This document shows, piece by piece, positions 23,726-36,015 of a stretch of 64,000 nt of DNA. Each line of letters starts with the position of its first letter. The first letter of the stretch is position 1. Both the position numbers and the translations under genes were made by a program. Location: NCBI RefSeq assembly GCF_022965805.1, contig NC_133109.1, positions 449,001 to 513,000 on the forward strand, read 5' to 3'. This DNA is from Primulina eburnea (lineage: Eukaryota; Streptophyta; Magnoliopsida; Lamiales; Gesneriaceae). The notes below the pieces were generated by a model. It was given only the letters and a program-made list of their open reading frames with translations, was not told the DNA's origin and did no database searches.

Positions 23726-26700
23726 ATGGCTTCTGAAACAAACGTGTTGAGGGAAACCGGTTTTGTTGTACCTCATGCCACTGTGACGCCTCTACTTTCC
23801 ACACGTGTTGCGGCTGTTGCTGTGCCAGCTAGTCACGAAGAAAAAACCGAGAAGTTCACTGTGTGGACTTGAAAAAGTGGCAACGAAAGATGATATTTTA
23901 CTTGACGATACTGAACCTGTCTAGATTCGTGTCTGAGGATGCTCCTAAACTCAAAGAGCGTGAGGGAGATGTTGAATCCGTCAGTGCTGTGGAGGAGTGG
24001 AATCATTCTGATTTCTTATGCCGAAACTATGTATTTAACGGATTGGTCGATTCGCTCTACAATGTGTTTTGAGAAAAGAAAATGGCAAAAAAGCTATAAG
24101 AATCCCTTGACAGAAAGTACAAAGCCGAGGATGTCGAGGCCAAGAAGTTTCTTGTTGGCCATTTTTCTGGATTTTAAAATGGTGGATCCAAAGCCGGTTA
24201 TCAGCCAACTTCAAGAACTCCAAGTGATTATTCACGAGATTCATGGTGAGGGGATGCCTTTGAGCTAATCTTTCCAAGTGACTGCTGTTATTGAGAAGCT
24301 ACCACCAGTTTGGAAGGATTTCAAAAATTATTTGAAACACATGCGCAAGGAGATGAATCTTGAAGAGCTCATTGTTCGACCTCCCATCGAAGAAGACAAT
24401 AAGAGTTCTGAAAGACGATTATTTTATCTGGTTGCTGCCAAACAAATGTTGTCGAGCATGGCTAAAGCTCGAAAAGAGAAACCTCTCTCCTTCCAACAAA
24501 AAGATGAACCTGGGACCCAATCGATTCGTTTCAAAGAAGAAGTTCTCTGGAAAATGCTATAACTATGATGGCATGGGTCACAAGGCCTCTGAATGTAAGA
24601 AGCCGGAGAGAAACCGAGGGGTGAATGTGGTAGAGAACATATATCAAGAGGTTTAAAACATGAATCTATTTGCTGTAATCTCTGAAATTAATCCGGTGGG
24701 TTCAAACCCAAGAGAGTGGTGGATCGACAATAGTGTCACTTGCCATGTTTGGTCTGACAAGGAAATGTTTGTAAATCTTGAGGAATCCAAGAATGGGGAT
24801 AAACTATTCATGGGAAATTCCGCTAGTTTTAGATCAAGGGACAAAGAAAGGTTTTTCTAAAGATGACATCTGGAAAAGAGCTGACTCTGAACAATATGTT
24901 GTATATGTCAGACCTCCGTAAGAGCTTGGTGTCCCGGTTGCTTCTTAACAAGCATGGTTTCCGCATTGTATTTGAGTCAGATAAGGTTGTTTTGTCAAAA
25001 AGTGGAATGTTTGTTGGCAAGGCTATGTTAGCAATAGTTTGTTCAAATTCAATGTAATGACTATTAAGCCCGTGATTAATAAAGTTAATATTTTTGATTA
25101 CTTGCTTGAGTATTCTTGTTTATGCAATAGTAGACTTGGACACATTAATTATGATATAATTCGTAGACTAATTAACATGAAAAATATACAAGCATTCCAA
25201 ATTGATAAACAACACAAATGATATACTTGTGTTGAGGTAAAACTAGCAAGATCATCTTTTCGACCAACTAAAAGAAATAGTGAATCACTTAATCTAATTC
25301 ACAGTGATATATGTAATTTAAAAAGTGAGCAAACACGTGGTGGAAATAAATACTTCATTACTTTTGATGACAATAACACAAAATTTTTATTATGTGTATC
25401 TATTTAAAAGTAAGGATGAAGCAATAGAAAATTTTGTCCACTATAAAAATGAAGTTGAAAACCAAATTAGCAAAAAAATTAAGGTGCTAATAAGTGATCG
25501 CGAATGTGAATATGAATCATCATTTGCTGAGTTTGGTGCTCAACAAGATCAAACACGAAAGAACCGAATCTTATTCTCCTCAGCAAAATGACATTGCCAA
25601 CAAAAAAAACACACCTTGAAAGAAATGATGAATGCATTGTTACTAAGTTCTGGTTTACCTCAGAACACGTGGGAGGGAAGCTATTATAACAGAAAATTAC
25701 TTTTTAAATAAGGTGCCCCGAAAGACGCAAGATAAAAGTCCATAAAAGTTATGGAAAGATAGAAGTCCTTCCTACCAATACTTGCGAGTGTGAGGGTGTC
25801 TTGACAAGGTAGCAGTACCCACTCAAAAGAAAGTAAAGATATGACCAAAAACTGTTGATTGCATTTCATGGATATGCACAAAACAGTAGCGCTTATCGTT
25901 TTCTTGTATATGAATATCAAATACCTGATATTAAAAAAATACAATAATGGAATCAAGAAATATTTTGTTCTTTGAACACATATTTCCATGCAAATCTAAG
26001 GAAGAAACAAGTTCTTCCAAAAGATTATATGAGACAATTGAAAAAAAAAACAAGAGCTTAACCAAGATATTGAACCTAGATGTAGCAAGAGAGCTAAGAC
26101 TGAGAAATCATTTGGTCCAGATGTCTTCACTTTCATGATGGAAAAGTGAACGTCAAAACTTCAAGGAAGCAGTGAGTTTATCTGAGGGACCTCTATGGAA
26201 ATAGGCTATCAATTCTGAAATGGAATACATTTTAAAAAGCATACATGAGAATTGGTGAATCTTCCTTCGGGAAGCAAACAACTATGCTGTAAATGGATTT
26301 TCAAATGAAATGAAATCAGATGGAACCATAGATAAGTATAAAGCTAGATTGGTAATCGAAGGTTACCATCAACATGAAGAGCTTGATTACTTTGACACAT
26401 ATTCTCCTGTATCGAGAATAAATTATATTCGTGTGATACTTGCGATTTCCGCCTTGAGAAATCTTGAATTACACAAAATATACGTAAAGACAATTTTTTT
26501 TTAAAGTAGATTTAGAATAAGAAATTTACATAGGACAACCTGAGGGATTTTCTGCGACTGGACAAGAAAATAAGGTTTGAAAACTGATGAAATATCTATA
26601 TGGCTTAAAATAAGCAGAAAAGCAATGACATGAAAAATTTGATAAAGCCATGATAGAAAGTGGATTTAAATTCAGTTAATGTGACAAATGTGTATACTTA

Positions 26701-27628
26701 TAAAAAACTGAAAATGGATATGTCATTTTATGTCTTTTCGTAGATGACATACTTATCATTAGTAGGAATGATAAGATTATTAAATGTGATATTTGGAATT
26801 AAAATTCATAGAATATCATAAGGGCTAATTATAAGTCTGTCACATTATGTGGACAAAATCCTTGAGAAATTTAGTCAGGATGACTCTGCATTGGCTAGAC
26901 TCTCGATAGATGCAATTCAACATCTATCAAAAAATCGAGATGAGAGTATATCTCAATTAGGATACTCTCGAGTAATTGAAAGTCTAATGTAATTAATGAG
27001 TTGTACAAAACCAAACTTAGCTTATGCAATAAGCGAATTGAATATATTCACGAGTAACCCAGGAGTTGAACACTAGAAAGCAAATATCAGATTGTTAAGG
27101 TACTTAAGATACACTTGTGTCCTTGAACTATACTATACCGGATATCCCGTTGTTATTGAAGGATACAGTGACACCAACTGGATATGTGATATGAAAAAAA
27201 TCAAAATATACAAATGGATATTCACTTTAGGAGGTGCAACACTTGCATGTAAATCTTCTAAAAAGACTGTAATAGCTTGATCCACGATGAAATCTGAGTT
27301 TATAGCTCTTGACAAGTGTGCTGCAAGGGCTGAATGGCTGCGTCAATTCTTAGAAGATGTTTCAAGATGGGAAAAACATTTGATGCCTATATTTATACAT
27401 TGTGATAGCCAATTTGCGATTGGAAAGACAAAAAATAATATGTATAATAATAAGTCTATACATATACGTCATAAACACAATACTATTAGAGAACTGCTCT
27501 CAACTGGAGTTATCTCTGTTGACTATGTAAAGGCAAAGTATAATATAGCGGATCCGCTAACCAAAGGATTAAACATAGAGTTAGTTGTGAAATCGTCAAG
27601 GGAAATGAGGTTCAAGCCTATAGAATAA
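23726..27628 (+). pseudogene. copia gag-pol polyprotein remnant
   Basis: The order is gag, protease, integrase, RT, RNase H, as in Ty1/copia. Gag starts at the ATG at 23726 and runs to about 24560. It is followed by a zinc knuckle (about 24569-24610) whose second Cys is Tyr. The protease site at about 24720 reads DNS where DSG is expected. Integrase shows RLGHINYDII and KARSSFRPTK-like blocks (25130-25600). RT shows YKARLVIEGY (26336 on) and the FVDDILI box near 26740. RNase H spans 27092-27628, with GYSDTNW and ADPLTKGL near its end. Stops and shifts occur throughout, so it is not functional. Confidence 0.88.
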
Positions 27629-28151
27629 ATTTGTTGGAAAGAAAACCCAACCTAAGCTGATTGGAGATCCCAAGAACTAGGTTCAATAGGACAATCTACT
27701 CTCATTGATTTGGTGGATCACTGTGGGGGTTATACCTAGCTCATTCCTATTATGAAACAGTGAATGTAGATGATAAACATATGAATTTTAATGATTATGA
27801 TGAGTAGCAATATAGAATCACTTATTTGATAGAGAAGTGAGGCATCTTCAAAAGAATTGCAAGGCTCAATTCTAGACTCTCTTTCAGAACCAGGAATATG
27901 TTCATGGCCAAAACGAATATAATCATGAGAACTGAATAGTATCAAGAAGAATCATATGTAAAGTATATCTTAATTCAGACAAACGGTTGTATAGTTCAAA
28001 GACATCACTTTTACTGTCAACCAGTTAATGGTTATGATTTTACAAGGAAAGGTTCGAAGGGTGATACCTACTCATTCTTTGCAAGATTCAACTGTTGAAC
28101 TTTATAATGAAAATCGTCGAATATCTTTCAATTTACATTCATGTGGGGGAT

Positions 28152-28936
28152 TGTTGGACTTAAAGCATTTGGCCTATTGGGCTTGTTCATTTTTAATAAA
28201 ATATGAGACAATCAATGCCTTGATAAATAGATGGTAAATAGAGAATGTCTCACATAAGAAAATAATCATAGCATTAGTGAACTTATATTGAGTTACATCT
28301 TGTGAATGTATAAGAATGATTGGTCAAGAAAGTCACTCTCCGCGTGCCTGCACAAGGGGTGAAAATCAAGGGCCCGATTTGCACTGGAAGAAGCTTTACT
28401 TGTGTGCAAATGTACGAGCGCGATCCAGGTACGTCGAACATCGGACCAATCAAGGCAAAATTTCCCACCAAAAATCACCTAGCTTTTGCTATTTTTATTT
28501 TCGAAAATTCATTTTTGGATTACCTTCCATCTGTCTGACTCTCAATATGGTCTGCCTGTTGGTGCTCCATCTAGACTGACTGTTGGTGTTCCAGATGACC
28601 AACCTTTGGCCTTTCGGATGGTCGATCAGTGACTGTCCTTATGGAACCCGAGTGCCTATATATAGAGACAGCCTCAAGTCCTTTAAGAACACACAACACA
28701 CTCTCCAATATTTCGTTCAACTCTCTTCTTGTTTCGGTTGCTGCTCCTTTGCTCTGACTCGTGATAAAGTTCAGGTATTTTTCATTTCGTCGTCGTAGTG
28801 CCTCGTGCTAGGTTACTGCTGGTTATTCCATTATATCCTGGGAAATAGACATCCAAGTTTATCCTCAGTTTGCTTTGGTCTGCTGTATTTTCTTCACCAT
28901 ATTGTTAATTGGTTTCTTGTGAAAGTTTGTGTCACA
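28152..28936 (+). repeat. Right LTR of the copia element
   Basis: It starts TGTTGGACTTAAAGC, ends TTTGTGTCACA and aligns with the left LTR over its length, with substitutions and a deletion of about 70 bp near the 3' third. Confidence 0.9.
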
Positions 28937-29080
28937 ACATCTGCAGAAAGAAGATTCTCCAAGTTGAAGCTAATCAAGACTTATATCCGATCAACAATGT
29001 CACAAGAAAGATTGAATGGTCTAGATATGTTGTCAATGGAAAAAATAATTAATCGAAAATCTTGATTATTCAAACTTATA
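28937..29080 (+). pseudogene. hAT transposase, part 3 of 3 (C-terminal dimerisation domain)
   Basis: Translation gives SAERRFSKLKLIKTYIRST then MSQERLNGLDMLSMEK, the conserved hAT C-terminal dimerisation helix region. It is the direct continuation of part 2 across the copia insertion. The stop follows at about 29063, after which transposase homology ends. Confidence 0.9.
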
Positions 29081-29097
29081 AGCAGAATATATAATGT

Positions 29098-29241
29098 ATG
29101 CGATATGCCACAGGGGTGTTGCCAAGGGATACTTGGCTGTTGACGCAGCTGCTGAAGGAGCAGTACTACGGGTTCTACCAGAGAGGTGCCATCAATATAC
29201 AAAGCTCTCCACTTGATTGTGTGTGCATGATTATCTACGAG
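29098..29241 (+). pseudogene. Short coding-like island of unknown origin
   Basis: GC content rises sharply here and two of the three forward frames are open. One reads ATGVLPRDTWLLTQLLKEQ; another is Ala-rich (GYLAVDAAAEGAVLR). The second weakly recalls the LAVEAGQDAVIR block of desiccation-related PCC13-62 proteins, but the spacing differs. A splice donor candidate (GAGGTGTATATG) follows at about 29242. It may be an exon left on the far side of the transposon pile. I cannot identify it. Confidence 0.3.
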
Positions 29242-29892
29242 GTGTATATGGTATTTTTTTATTATCTTGAATTTGACCATTATCCTGCTCTCCTTTTTCT
29301 TTCCCCAAAAAGAACATTAAATATTATCTAGTCTAGACTAAACCTGAGGAACGAATAGGTTGGGTGTCATAAAAATCAATGTGGAGGGTTTGAATCTCAA
29401 AAATATCAGTGATGGGATTCTTCTAAAAATCTGTAATCAATGAATTAGGTGCGGTATTGGTGATATATATGGTTTCATTCAACAACTTTTTTTATTTATT
29501 AAAATAACAAATTGTATTTAGTTGATGAAATAGCTCATCGTTATTTTATTTGGTTGGGGTGGAGAGTAATTATTGTTTCAACAGTAGGTGGTCGGGTCCA
29601 TTCATTTTGTAATAATTCCCTTGTTCCTTACTATCTTTTCCTATCATATTCTTTTGTTACGTTCCATCAAAGTTTAATTTCTTCTAGCTTTGAGTAAAAA
29701 GTTATATTATCGAACAAAATCTATAATTATTCAAGCACATGTAATCATGTGTAAAAAAATTTCAAAAACCATCTAAAGATTACTTCACTATCATTTTGAT
29801 ACTGACAAGTGACATGAAAGAAAATGTTCTTGGTAATCACAAAGTTGGAAAGTGAATATTACATTTAACACTTCTGATTATTATAATACTGA

Positions 29893-29938
<46 letters not shown>

Positions 29939-29959
29939 TATTTAGATGTGTGATTTTTC
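29242..29959. other. Intergenic, AT-rich, with (AT)n microsatellite
   Basis: No gene recognised. An (AT)n tract of about 40 bases spans 29897-29936, directly before the copia-type LTR. Confidence 0.5.
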
Positions 29960-30440
29960 TGTTAGATCAATTTTATTTATATGGATTTATATGTGAATAA
30001 TTATGTGTGTGGATTGTCTATTAATCTAAGTCTAAATAGAATGATAATTAATGTTTTTGGTTATTGAGATTTAATTTATCTAATGAGTTGTGGGCCTTTA
30101 ATCTATAGAGACATAAGTGTAATTTCTGTTTTTATGATGAGCTAAAACGGAAATATCAGAAGATATTGATAAACATTATCTATAAATATGGGTCATGGTC
30201 CCCAGATATCGCATCATCACTTTCACTATTCTCTCCCCCATTAAGAAAATAGTTCTGAAGAGAAACTGAATGATTCTCTCAAGCAAAGAGCGTGTAGATC
30301 TGGAAGATCAAGACACGTTCTAAACAATTCAGGAATATGGCTTCAGGTACGCTTCCGCTTAAGTTTTCAGTCAAATTCTTAATGATTTAGCGTGATGGAT
30401 TATGTGGTTTATGAGTCCCCAACAAGTGGTATCAGAGCCA
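29960..30440 (+). mobile_element. Truncated LTR retrotransposon: 5' LTR plus primer binding site
   Basis: A probable LTR of 465 bp runs from TGTTAGATC (29960) to CCCCAACA (30424). It contains a TATA-like TATAAATATGG at about 30182 and is followed by TGGTATCAGAGCCA (30427-30440), the standard initiator tRNA-Met primer site. About 160 bp of leader follow, then the sequence becomes the minus-strand pararetrovirus copy B. No coding part of this element remains. The left boundary is inferred from the TG start only. Confidence 0.6.
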
Positions 30441-30604
30441 TTCATGTTTGAATCATTGAGATTTGTTTAAAATTTTTGGATATTATTTGGATCCAGATCT
30501 AGAAAAGAAAATTTTGTTTAAAACTTTTCTGTTATGTCTTCAGATCTGAGATTTATTTTATATGGTTTCAGATCTGAATTTTTTTTTGTTGAAAATCAAA
30601 TCTT

Positions 30605-30990
30605 TTAAAGTTTCAGAGCATTCATATCTGGCCTCCTTAGCTTTATAAAATGAAAGACCTCGTGTAAGCCATTTCCTGCTGGTTCTGGTGTTGCACTGAA
30701 AAAATACAACTCCAGAATATCTCCTCTGGACAAATAATCATTGTTTGTCCAAGTTTCATGCACTGCTTCCTGAATCCACTTTGGTAATGCTGAAATTTCT
30801 GGGAAGTTGGGTGAAGTAGTATAAACCGAGGCAAGAGCCCCTAATTCATACCAAGCATTGACTTCCTTAGGATATGAATTATATTTCATCCATACCCTGG
30901 GATATTTTCCAGCCACATCAACTCGAACAATGAATGGGTTGATGCCAATTCTTGTGATTAATTTCTCCCAAGTCTGTTTATAAGCCAGGG
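30605..30990 (-). pseudogene. Transactivator/inclusion-body-like fragment, copy B
   Basis: A frame of 103 codons (30605-30916), extendable a little upstream, reads YPRVWMKYNS, EVNAWYELG and LPKWIQEAV. Its place after RNase H and its general look fit the caulimovirid transactivator/inclusion body protein. That protein lets ribosomes reinitiate on polycistronic viral RNA. The matching piece of copy A is 1140-1450. The assignment is by position and partial resemblance. Confidence 0.5.
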
Positions 30991-31037
30991 ATGGAGAAAT
31001 TGCAGTTTCATTAAAAGTTGAATTCTATACAGCCATC

Positions 31038-31394
31038 TTATGACTTCTGCATCTGATAAAGTCCACTACAATATCTGCATGGCTGTTCTCCATCTGGAGT
31101 AAGCTTAGTTAAGACTGCTATCCACCAATGATCACTGGCATCAATATATAATACCAGATCATCTTCATCTTTAGGAATATTGATTTTCGGAAGATTTTTA
31201 CAAATCTCTTTTAAATAGACAAGTCCTTCTGTGTGTTCTTTTGTCCATATAAATCTTGCATCTTTTTTCAATAATAGACTGAATACTTTCCTATGTTTTG
31301 CTAGGGTTTTAATAAACATCCCAGCAAAATTAACAACTCCTAAAAAACTTTGAAGTTGTTTATTTTCTTTTAGTTCGTTTGGAAAATTTTGCAC
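31038..31394 (-). pseudogene. RT thumb / RNase H fragment, copy B
   Basis: The 118-codon frame has QSFLGVVNFAGMFI (end of RT), LLKKDARFIWT, and YIDASDHWW. The last contains the first catalytic Asp of RNase H. The rest of RNase H after CRYCSGLYQ is missing, because the frame runs straight into transactivator-like sequence. An internal deletion is the likely cause. Confidence 0.8.
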
Positions 31395-31409
31395 TTTTTC
31401 TATGATCTT

Positions 31410-32300
31410 GCAAAATTATTCCAGACTCATCGATTTCTATTCCTAGAAAAATATTTCTTGTGGCAATGACTGCTTTTTTTTTTCTGATAAAACCAGTCCT
31501 TCTTATTTACAAACATCAGAGAAAATCTCTAAATGCTTAATATGTTCTTTCATATTTTTAGATGCGATCAACACATCGTCAATATAGACAAACATAAATT
31601 TGAAATAATCTTTAAATAGATCATCCATTTTCTTTTGAAATATCTATGGTGAATTAGCCAATCCCATTGGTAATACCTCCCAAATATAGTGTCCTGTGGT
31701 GCGGAGAAAACTGTGAATTTCTTACTTTCTTCTTCCATTCGAATCTGATAAAACCCAGACTTACAATCGAATTTAGAGAATATCTTTGCATTACGTATGC
31801 AACTGATTAGATGTTCTCTGCTAGGTATAAAATACACATCAAACTCCAGAATCTTAATAATCTCTCAATAATTAATAACTAGTTTGGGTTTGTTTCTTTT
31901 TATTTTACCATGATTTCTTACCAGGAATCCTGGACTGCTGTATGATGAAATTCCTCTTTGATCAAACCAAGATCTAAATGTTCCTTGATTATAATATGCA
32001 TATCCTTTTGATCAATTATGTTCATTGGGATAGGCTTGCAACTGACAAATTCATACTTTTTGTCTTCCTTAATTTTAAGGCAATCTTTGAGTTGATTTTT
32101 GTCCCACCATGCCAAGGGATCTTCATTGGGATTTTCTTTGATCTTTTTCTTGACATCTTTCAATGATACCTTAGATTCAAACTCTAATTCATTCTTATGT
32201 AGAGCTATCTTAAGGCATTTTATTTCTTCTGGTTGGAGCTCTTTATCTCTCTTAACTGGAGCATTGTTTCTCCAAACCGTCTAAAATCTTTCATTTTTGG
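31410..32300 (-). pseudogene. Reverse transcriptase, copy B, several frames
   Basis: Fragments of one RT lie in different frames. The N-terminal part is at 31918-32163 (KPIPMNIIDQKD, HLDLGLIKE). The central part is at 31568-31837 (FIPSREHLIS, AKIFSKFDCKSGFYQI). The catalytic [10 protein letters not shown] box is at about 31565-31595. At least two frameshifts separate them. RT and RNase H normally convert pregenomic RNA to DNA in the cytoplasm. Confidence 0.85.
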
Positions 32301-32817
32301 GTTCAAAAGTTTTTCTTTATCACCACGCTTGCTGCGAAACTGGATGGACAATTTTATGTGAAATGCCTATCTCGGTATTTGGACTATAATTTTGTGATCA
32401 CAAGGTATTGTAAACACTAATCTTCTAGTCTCATTTTCTTGCATATAGAATTTGAACATTGGTAGGAAATTGTTTCTTAGCAAAATGTCAGCTCCTGTAT
32501 GATGAAAATAAATTTATGGTGTTTTTACCTTGTGCAAGGTGTTTGTCCTGCACCGCCAATTACGATTTTTGTCATCTTAATCTCTTTATATAAGATTAAG
32601 ATTCTTCTGGAAAAATCTCTTCCAGCAATCTTTGGTAATTTTTCTTTCAAATTATTTGGAAAAACTCTTCTTTTTGTTGTACAGATTCCAGCACCTTAAT
32701 CAATATAAGCAACAAAATATTCTGCATTACATTTCTCATACAACATTCTTACTGGAATGTATATTGAGAATGATCTTGTGGTCATTGGATTTTCCACATA
32801 CTATCATTTGCCATAAA

Positions 32818-33636
32818 TTACATTCCAAACTCTAGACGTTTCCAAGGCTTATGTTTCTTGAGAAACTCTAATCCAAGAATCAATCGATCTGGTTCTTTTC
32901 CTGGAATTTCTTTGATATGAATTTCTAATTCTCCGATCTGAATCATTCCTTGGTAAGTCCCTATCATCAGTTGTTCTAAATAATATATGGTATTACAAGG
33001 AAATCGATTCCTTTGTTTTGTAATATCAAATACTATTTCTACTTCCTTCCACCTTTCTGGGCATCTAAGCTTTCCTATTGTAGAAAAACTTTTTGGCTCC
33101 TGATGGATTTCTTGGATAGGTGTTTTTCCCCACCTGTAATCTGTAATTCTATCTCCTTGAAAAGATAGTCTTCTTGATTCCAATCTAAGATTTTGATTCC
33201 TTTGTAGAATCGGCTTGTCCTGAATTTGGATATCTGTTTCTTGTATTAAAGGAAACTCAACTCTTTCTGGATAAATTGCCTGAACAACTTTTCCAAATAT
33301 ATCAGGTATTTCAATAAACTCATTTCTAATAAACAACTCTGAATGATGTGTATTAGATAGAGCATATGAAATTTGATAGACAATAGAATATGATCTATTA
33401 CCTTCATTCATCAGTCTTTTTTCCTTGAAATTTTGATGTAATGTCAAGGCTCGGTTGAAATCTCGATCTGTCAGGTTGTAGGCAATTCTCAGATAGATTA
33501 CTCCCACAATTTTTCCTACGCAGAAATTTCCTGAGATAGTTCCCAGTACTGAATCTTGTAGGTTCCCCATTCGTTTATCATATATAGCAATATCAATAGG
33601 TGAATCTATTCTTTCTTTGAAAGTAGCTTTTATCAT
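32818..33636 (-). pseudogene. Movement protein plus protease end, copy B (272 codons open)
   Basis: The longest open frame in the window. The first 110 residues (MGNLQDSVLGTISGN, GVIYLRIAYNLTDRDFNR, SYALSNTHHSE, EIPDIFG) resemble the C-terminal part of a caulimovirid 30K-type movement protein. The last 60 residues end in LILGLEFLKKHKPW, the typical closing motif of the retroviral-type aspartic protease. The usual DTG/DSG active-site triplet is not evident at the expected place, where VFDITKQ is seen. The frame starts inside the polyprotein, so Met1 is not a natural start. This segment is the one missing from copy A. Confidence 0.7.
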
Positions 33637-34031
33637 AATCTGGATTGCTCTGATATGAATCTAAGACATAGTCCTTGCTACTTCTATCTTGAGTTTTTGT
33701 AATTCCTCCTTAATTTATTCAGAAAGAATTAATTGCATCTCCATTCTATTTCCTGTAAGTTTCATAGGAATTGTCATTTCCCTTATGGAGACCTTATAGA
33801 TTAGATGATGTTTTCTATTTCTTAGACCAAGATTTCCTAAGAACTTTTATACCTGTCCTGCAGAGAATCCCTGATATCTATGTACACTAGGATTTTTCTT
33901 CATGATCTTTTGGCCATGTTATGAGATATTGTTGTCTGCTTAAAGAAACTAGACAAATCCTCATGTGTTTCGTGTCGAAACACCTCGTCCTCAGTCAGAT
34001 TCCGATTCAGTTCCATCAAATTCTCCTTGAC

Positions 34032-34982
34032 TCAAAGCTTCTTCTTCTTCTTATATAATTTCATCTGAGTCAGTGTCATCAAATCGGTATACCTGAATAA
34101 GATCTTGGTAATAAACAGCTTTTTCAATATCCGGTGTTGGATCGAAACGTTTAATACCTCTTTTCTCATTTTCTGGACATTTGGTTGATATATGAGCTCT
34201 TGCTCCACATGTCCAGTAGTTACAATCCTTGAAACTTTCATTAGCTCGAGTATGAGCTCTTCCGAAAGCTTTTTTCGTAAGCGTTCTTCCTGTGCTTCGA
34301 TATGTACTCGATGCTTGGGATGATAACTTACTTCTTGATGGTCCACTTCTTTGCCCAGATTTATAAGATCTGGCCTTTTGTCTAGACCAAACCGTTCTTG
34401 GTTTCCAAGAACTTCTTCCACTTTTAGTATAAGGATGAGTTCTAAAACTTTTCCTCTTATGCTTTTATGGTTTACTTCCAATAATTGTTGAAAGATCATT
34501 TTCTTTACAACGCAAATGAGTACATTTATTAATACCTATTAAACGTTTGTAATTCTTTTGTAATGCTGCCAAATGACATCATTCTGCCTATTTTCTTTTA
34601 AGGAAAGATGCTTTCATGCCAATGTATCTGGATTTCCAGGTACATATTCCCTTATAAGCATTTATCTCCAGGGACTTGAAATCTTGGCGAAGAAGAGCTG
34701 CATTGCTATATCTTCTTCGACTCCTAAATTCCATCTATATTTAGTGAATAACATTATGTATTCATCTAATAAACAAATATCATGTAATTCAAGACTATAC
34801 AGAGCTTGAGTGTATTTCTTTTTCTTCTCTGTATCTTTACTGTTAAAATAGTCCACCCTTATAAATTGTGCTTTAAAGAGGGTAGTCATTCTTCCGCCTA
34901 TCTCACTAAGAGATTCTCCTTCTAGGACTGAATTTTTGGTTTCTACTGAAGTCATGTCCCAAGCATTTTTCATTGATCCCAT
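34032..34982 (-). pseudogene. Coat protein and zinc-knuckle remnant, copy B
   Basis: The 106-codon frame at 34662-34982 carries a helix-rich block (FFAKISSPW at its end) in the position of the caulimovirid coat core. The 155-codon frame at 34032-34499 is shifted. Around 34170-34220, a different frame shows the knuckle with Cys, Cys-Gly, His and Cys-Pro in place, but with Tyr for one Cys. Frameshifts separate these parts. Confidence 0.65.
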
Positions 34983-36015
34983 GACTCAATTCCAGAAGTT
35001 TAATGAATCATTCTCTGTTGAGATCAAATGTTCCTGATGCAATTCTCATAGCAGATGTCCAATCATCTATGAGATATTCTCTGTTTTTGAAATCTAATAC
35101 ATCTAGGTTAAGCATAACCCCGTAAGGATGTATATGTTCTAAAACAGATTTCCCGTAGGGTGTATGGTGCAAGAGAATTTGATTCTTCCTTGACCTTGTT
35201 ACCGCAGGGTGTTATTCTCCACCAGTGTAAAAGTCTGGTTGGGATTCTCTCATATTTATGTTTTGAGATCCCACACTTTCTCTTGGTGGTTCTTGCGAAG
35301 ATGACCATGTTATGGAAGGTTGTTCACCTCCAGTTGTGTTCATCTATAGATCTACAACTTTGAGGTTTGCAAAAGATTCTGCAAGCTCTTGTAGATCCTC
35401 TAGACCAATCCTTTCTAACGTTGTCATCAGATTAATTTCTTTTCTGAGACTGTTTTGATTAGATTGATAATATTTTATTCTTCAGTTAAAGGTTTTGGCA
35501 CCACCTTGGCCTTCTCTCTTTGATGTAATAGGGGTTTAGTACCAAAGGATGATGGTAACCTTCATTCTGAAATCTTCTTACTAGAACTTGGTTGTTGTTC
35601 TAGATTCTAGATTCTGAATTCTTGTTCGAATATCCTTTAATATTCCAAGAATTTCTTCCTGGTTTTTAAGGATTTTCTCTACATTCTATGGTACATAATA
35701 TAGCATATTGCTATAATTTTGTATTGTTTTTTGAATTTCTCTAAGATCTCCCGAGAGTTTCAAAGAATCGGGTATTATTTTTAAGAACCTGTTATTTTCA
35801 ATCATAAGTTTACCTTAGGACTCTGATAAGTTCCTTCTTGATATCTAACCTTAGTTAGATCTTCTTGTTGTAAATATTTTAGAGTTCTGAAATAAATCAT
35901 GTAAAAGTTAATCTCGAACCAGGGTTCGGATTCATGTTAATTGAGAAAATTCTCCTCCTCAAACATTTAATTAATATAATAATAATAAAATTTGTGTTGA
36001 AATAAATTATCATTA

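Larger units (their letters stand above)
22814..28936 (+). mobile_element. Ty1/copia retrotransposon with both LTRs, dead, inserted in hAT transposase
   Basis: LTRs lie at 22814-23679 and 28152-28936. Both begin TGTTGGACTTA and end GTAACA or GTCACA. The right LTR lacks about 70 bp present in the left. A purine-rich ATGTGGGGGA precedes the right LTR (polypurine tract). The usual tRNA-Met primer sequence is not recognisable after the left LTR. The element interrupts a hAT transposase pseudogene exactly between VA and SAERRF. The 5-bp duplication is poorly kept (GCATA against ACATC). Divergence between the LTRs and many internal stops indicate an old insertion. Confidence 0.9.
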
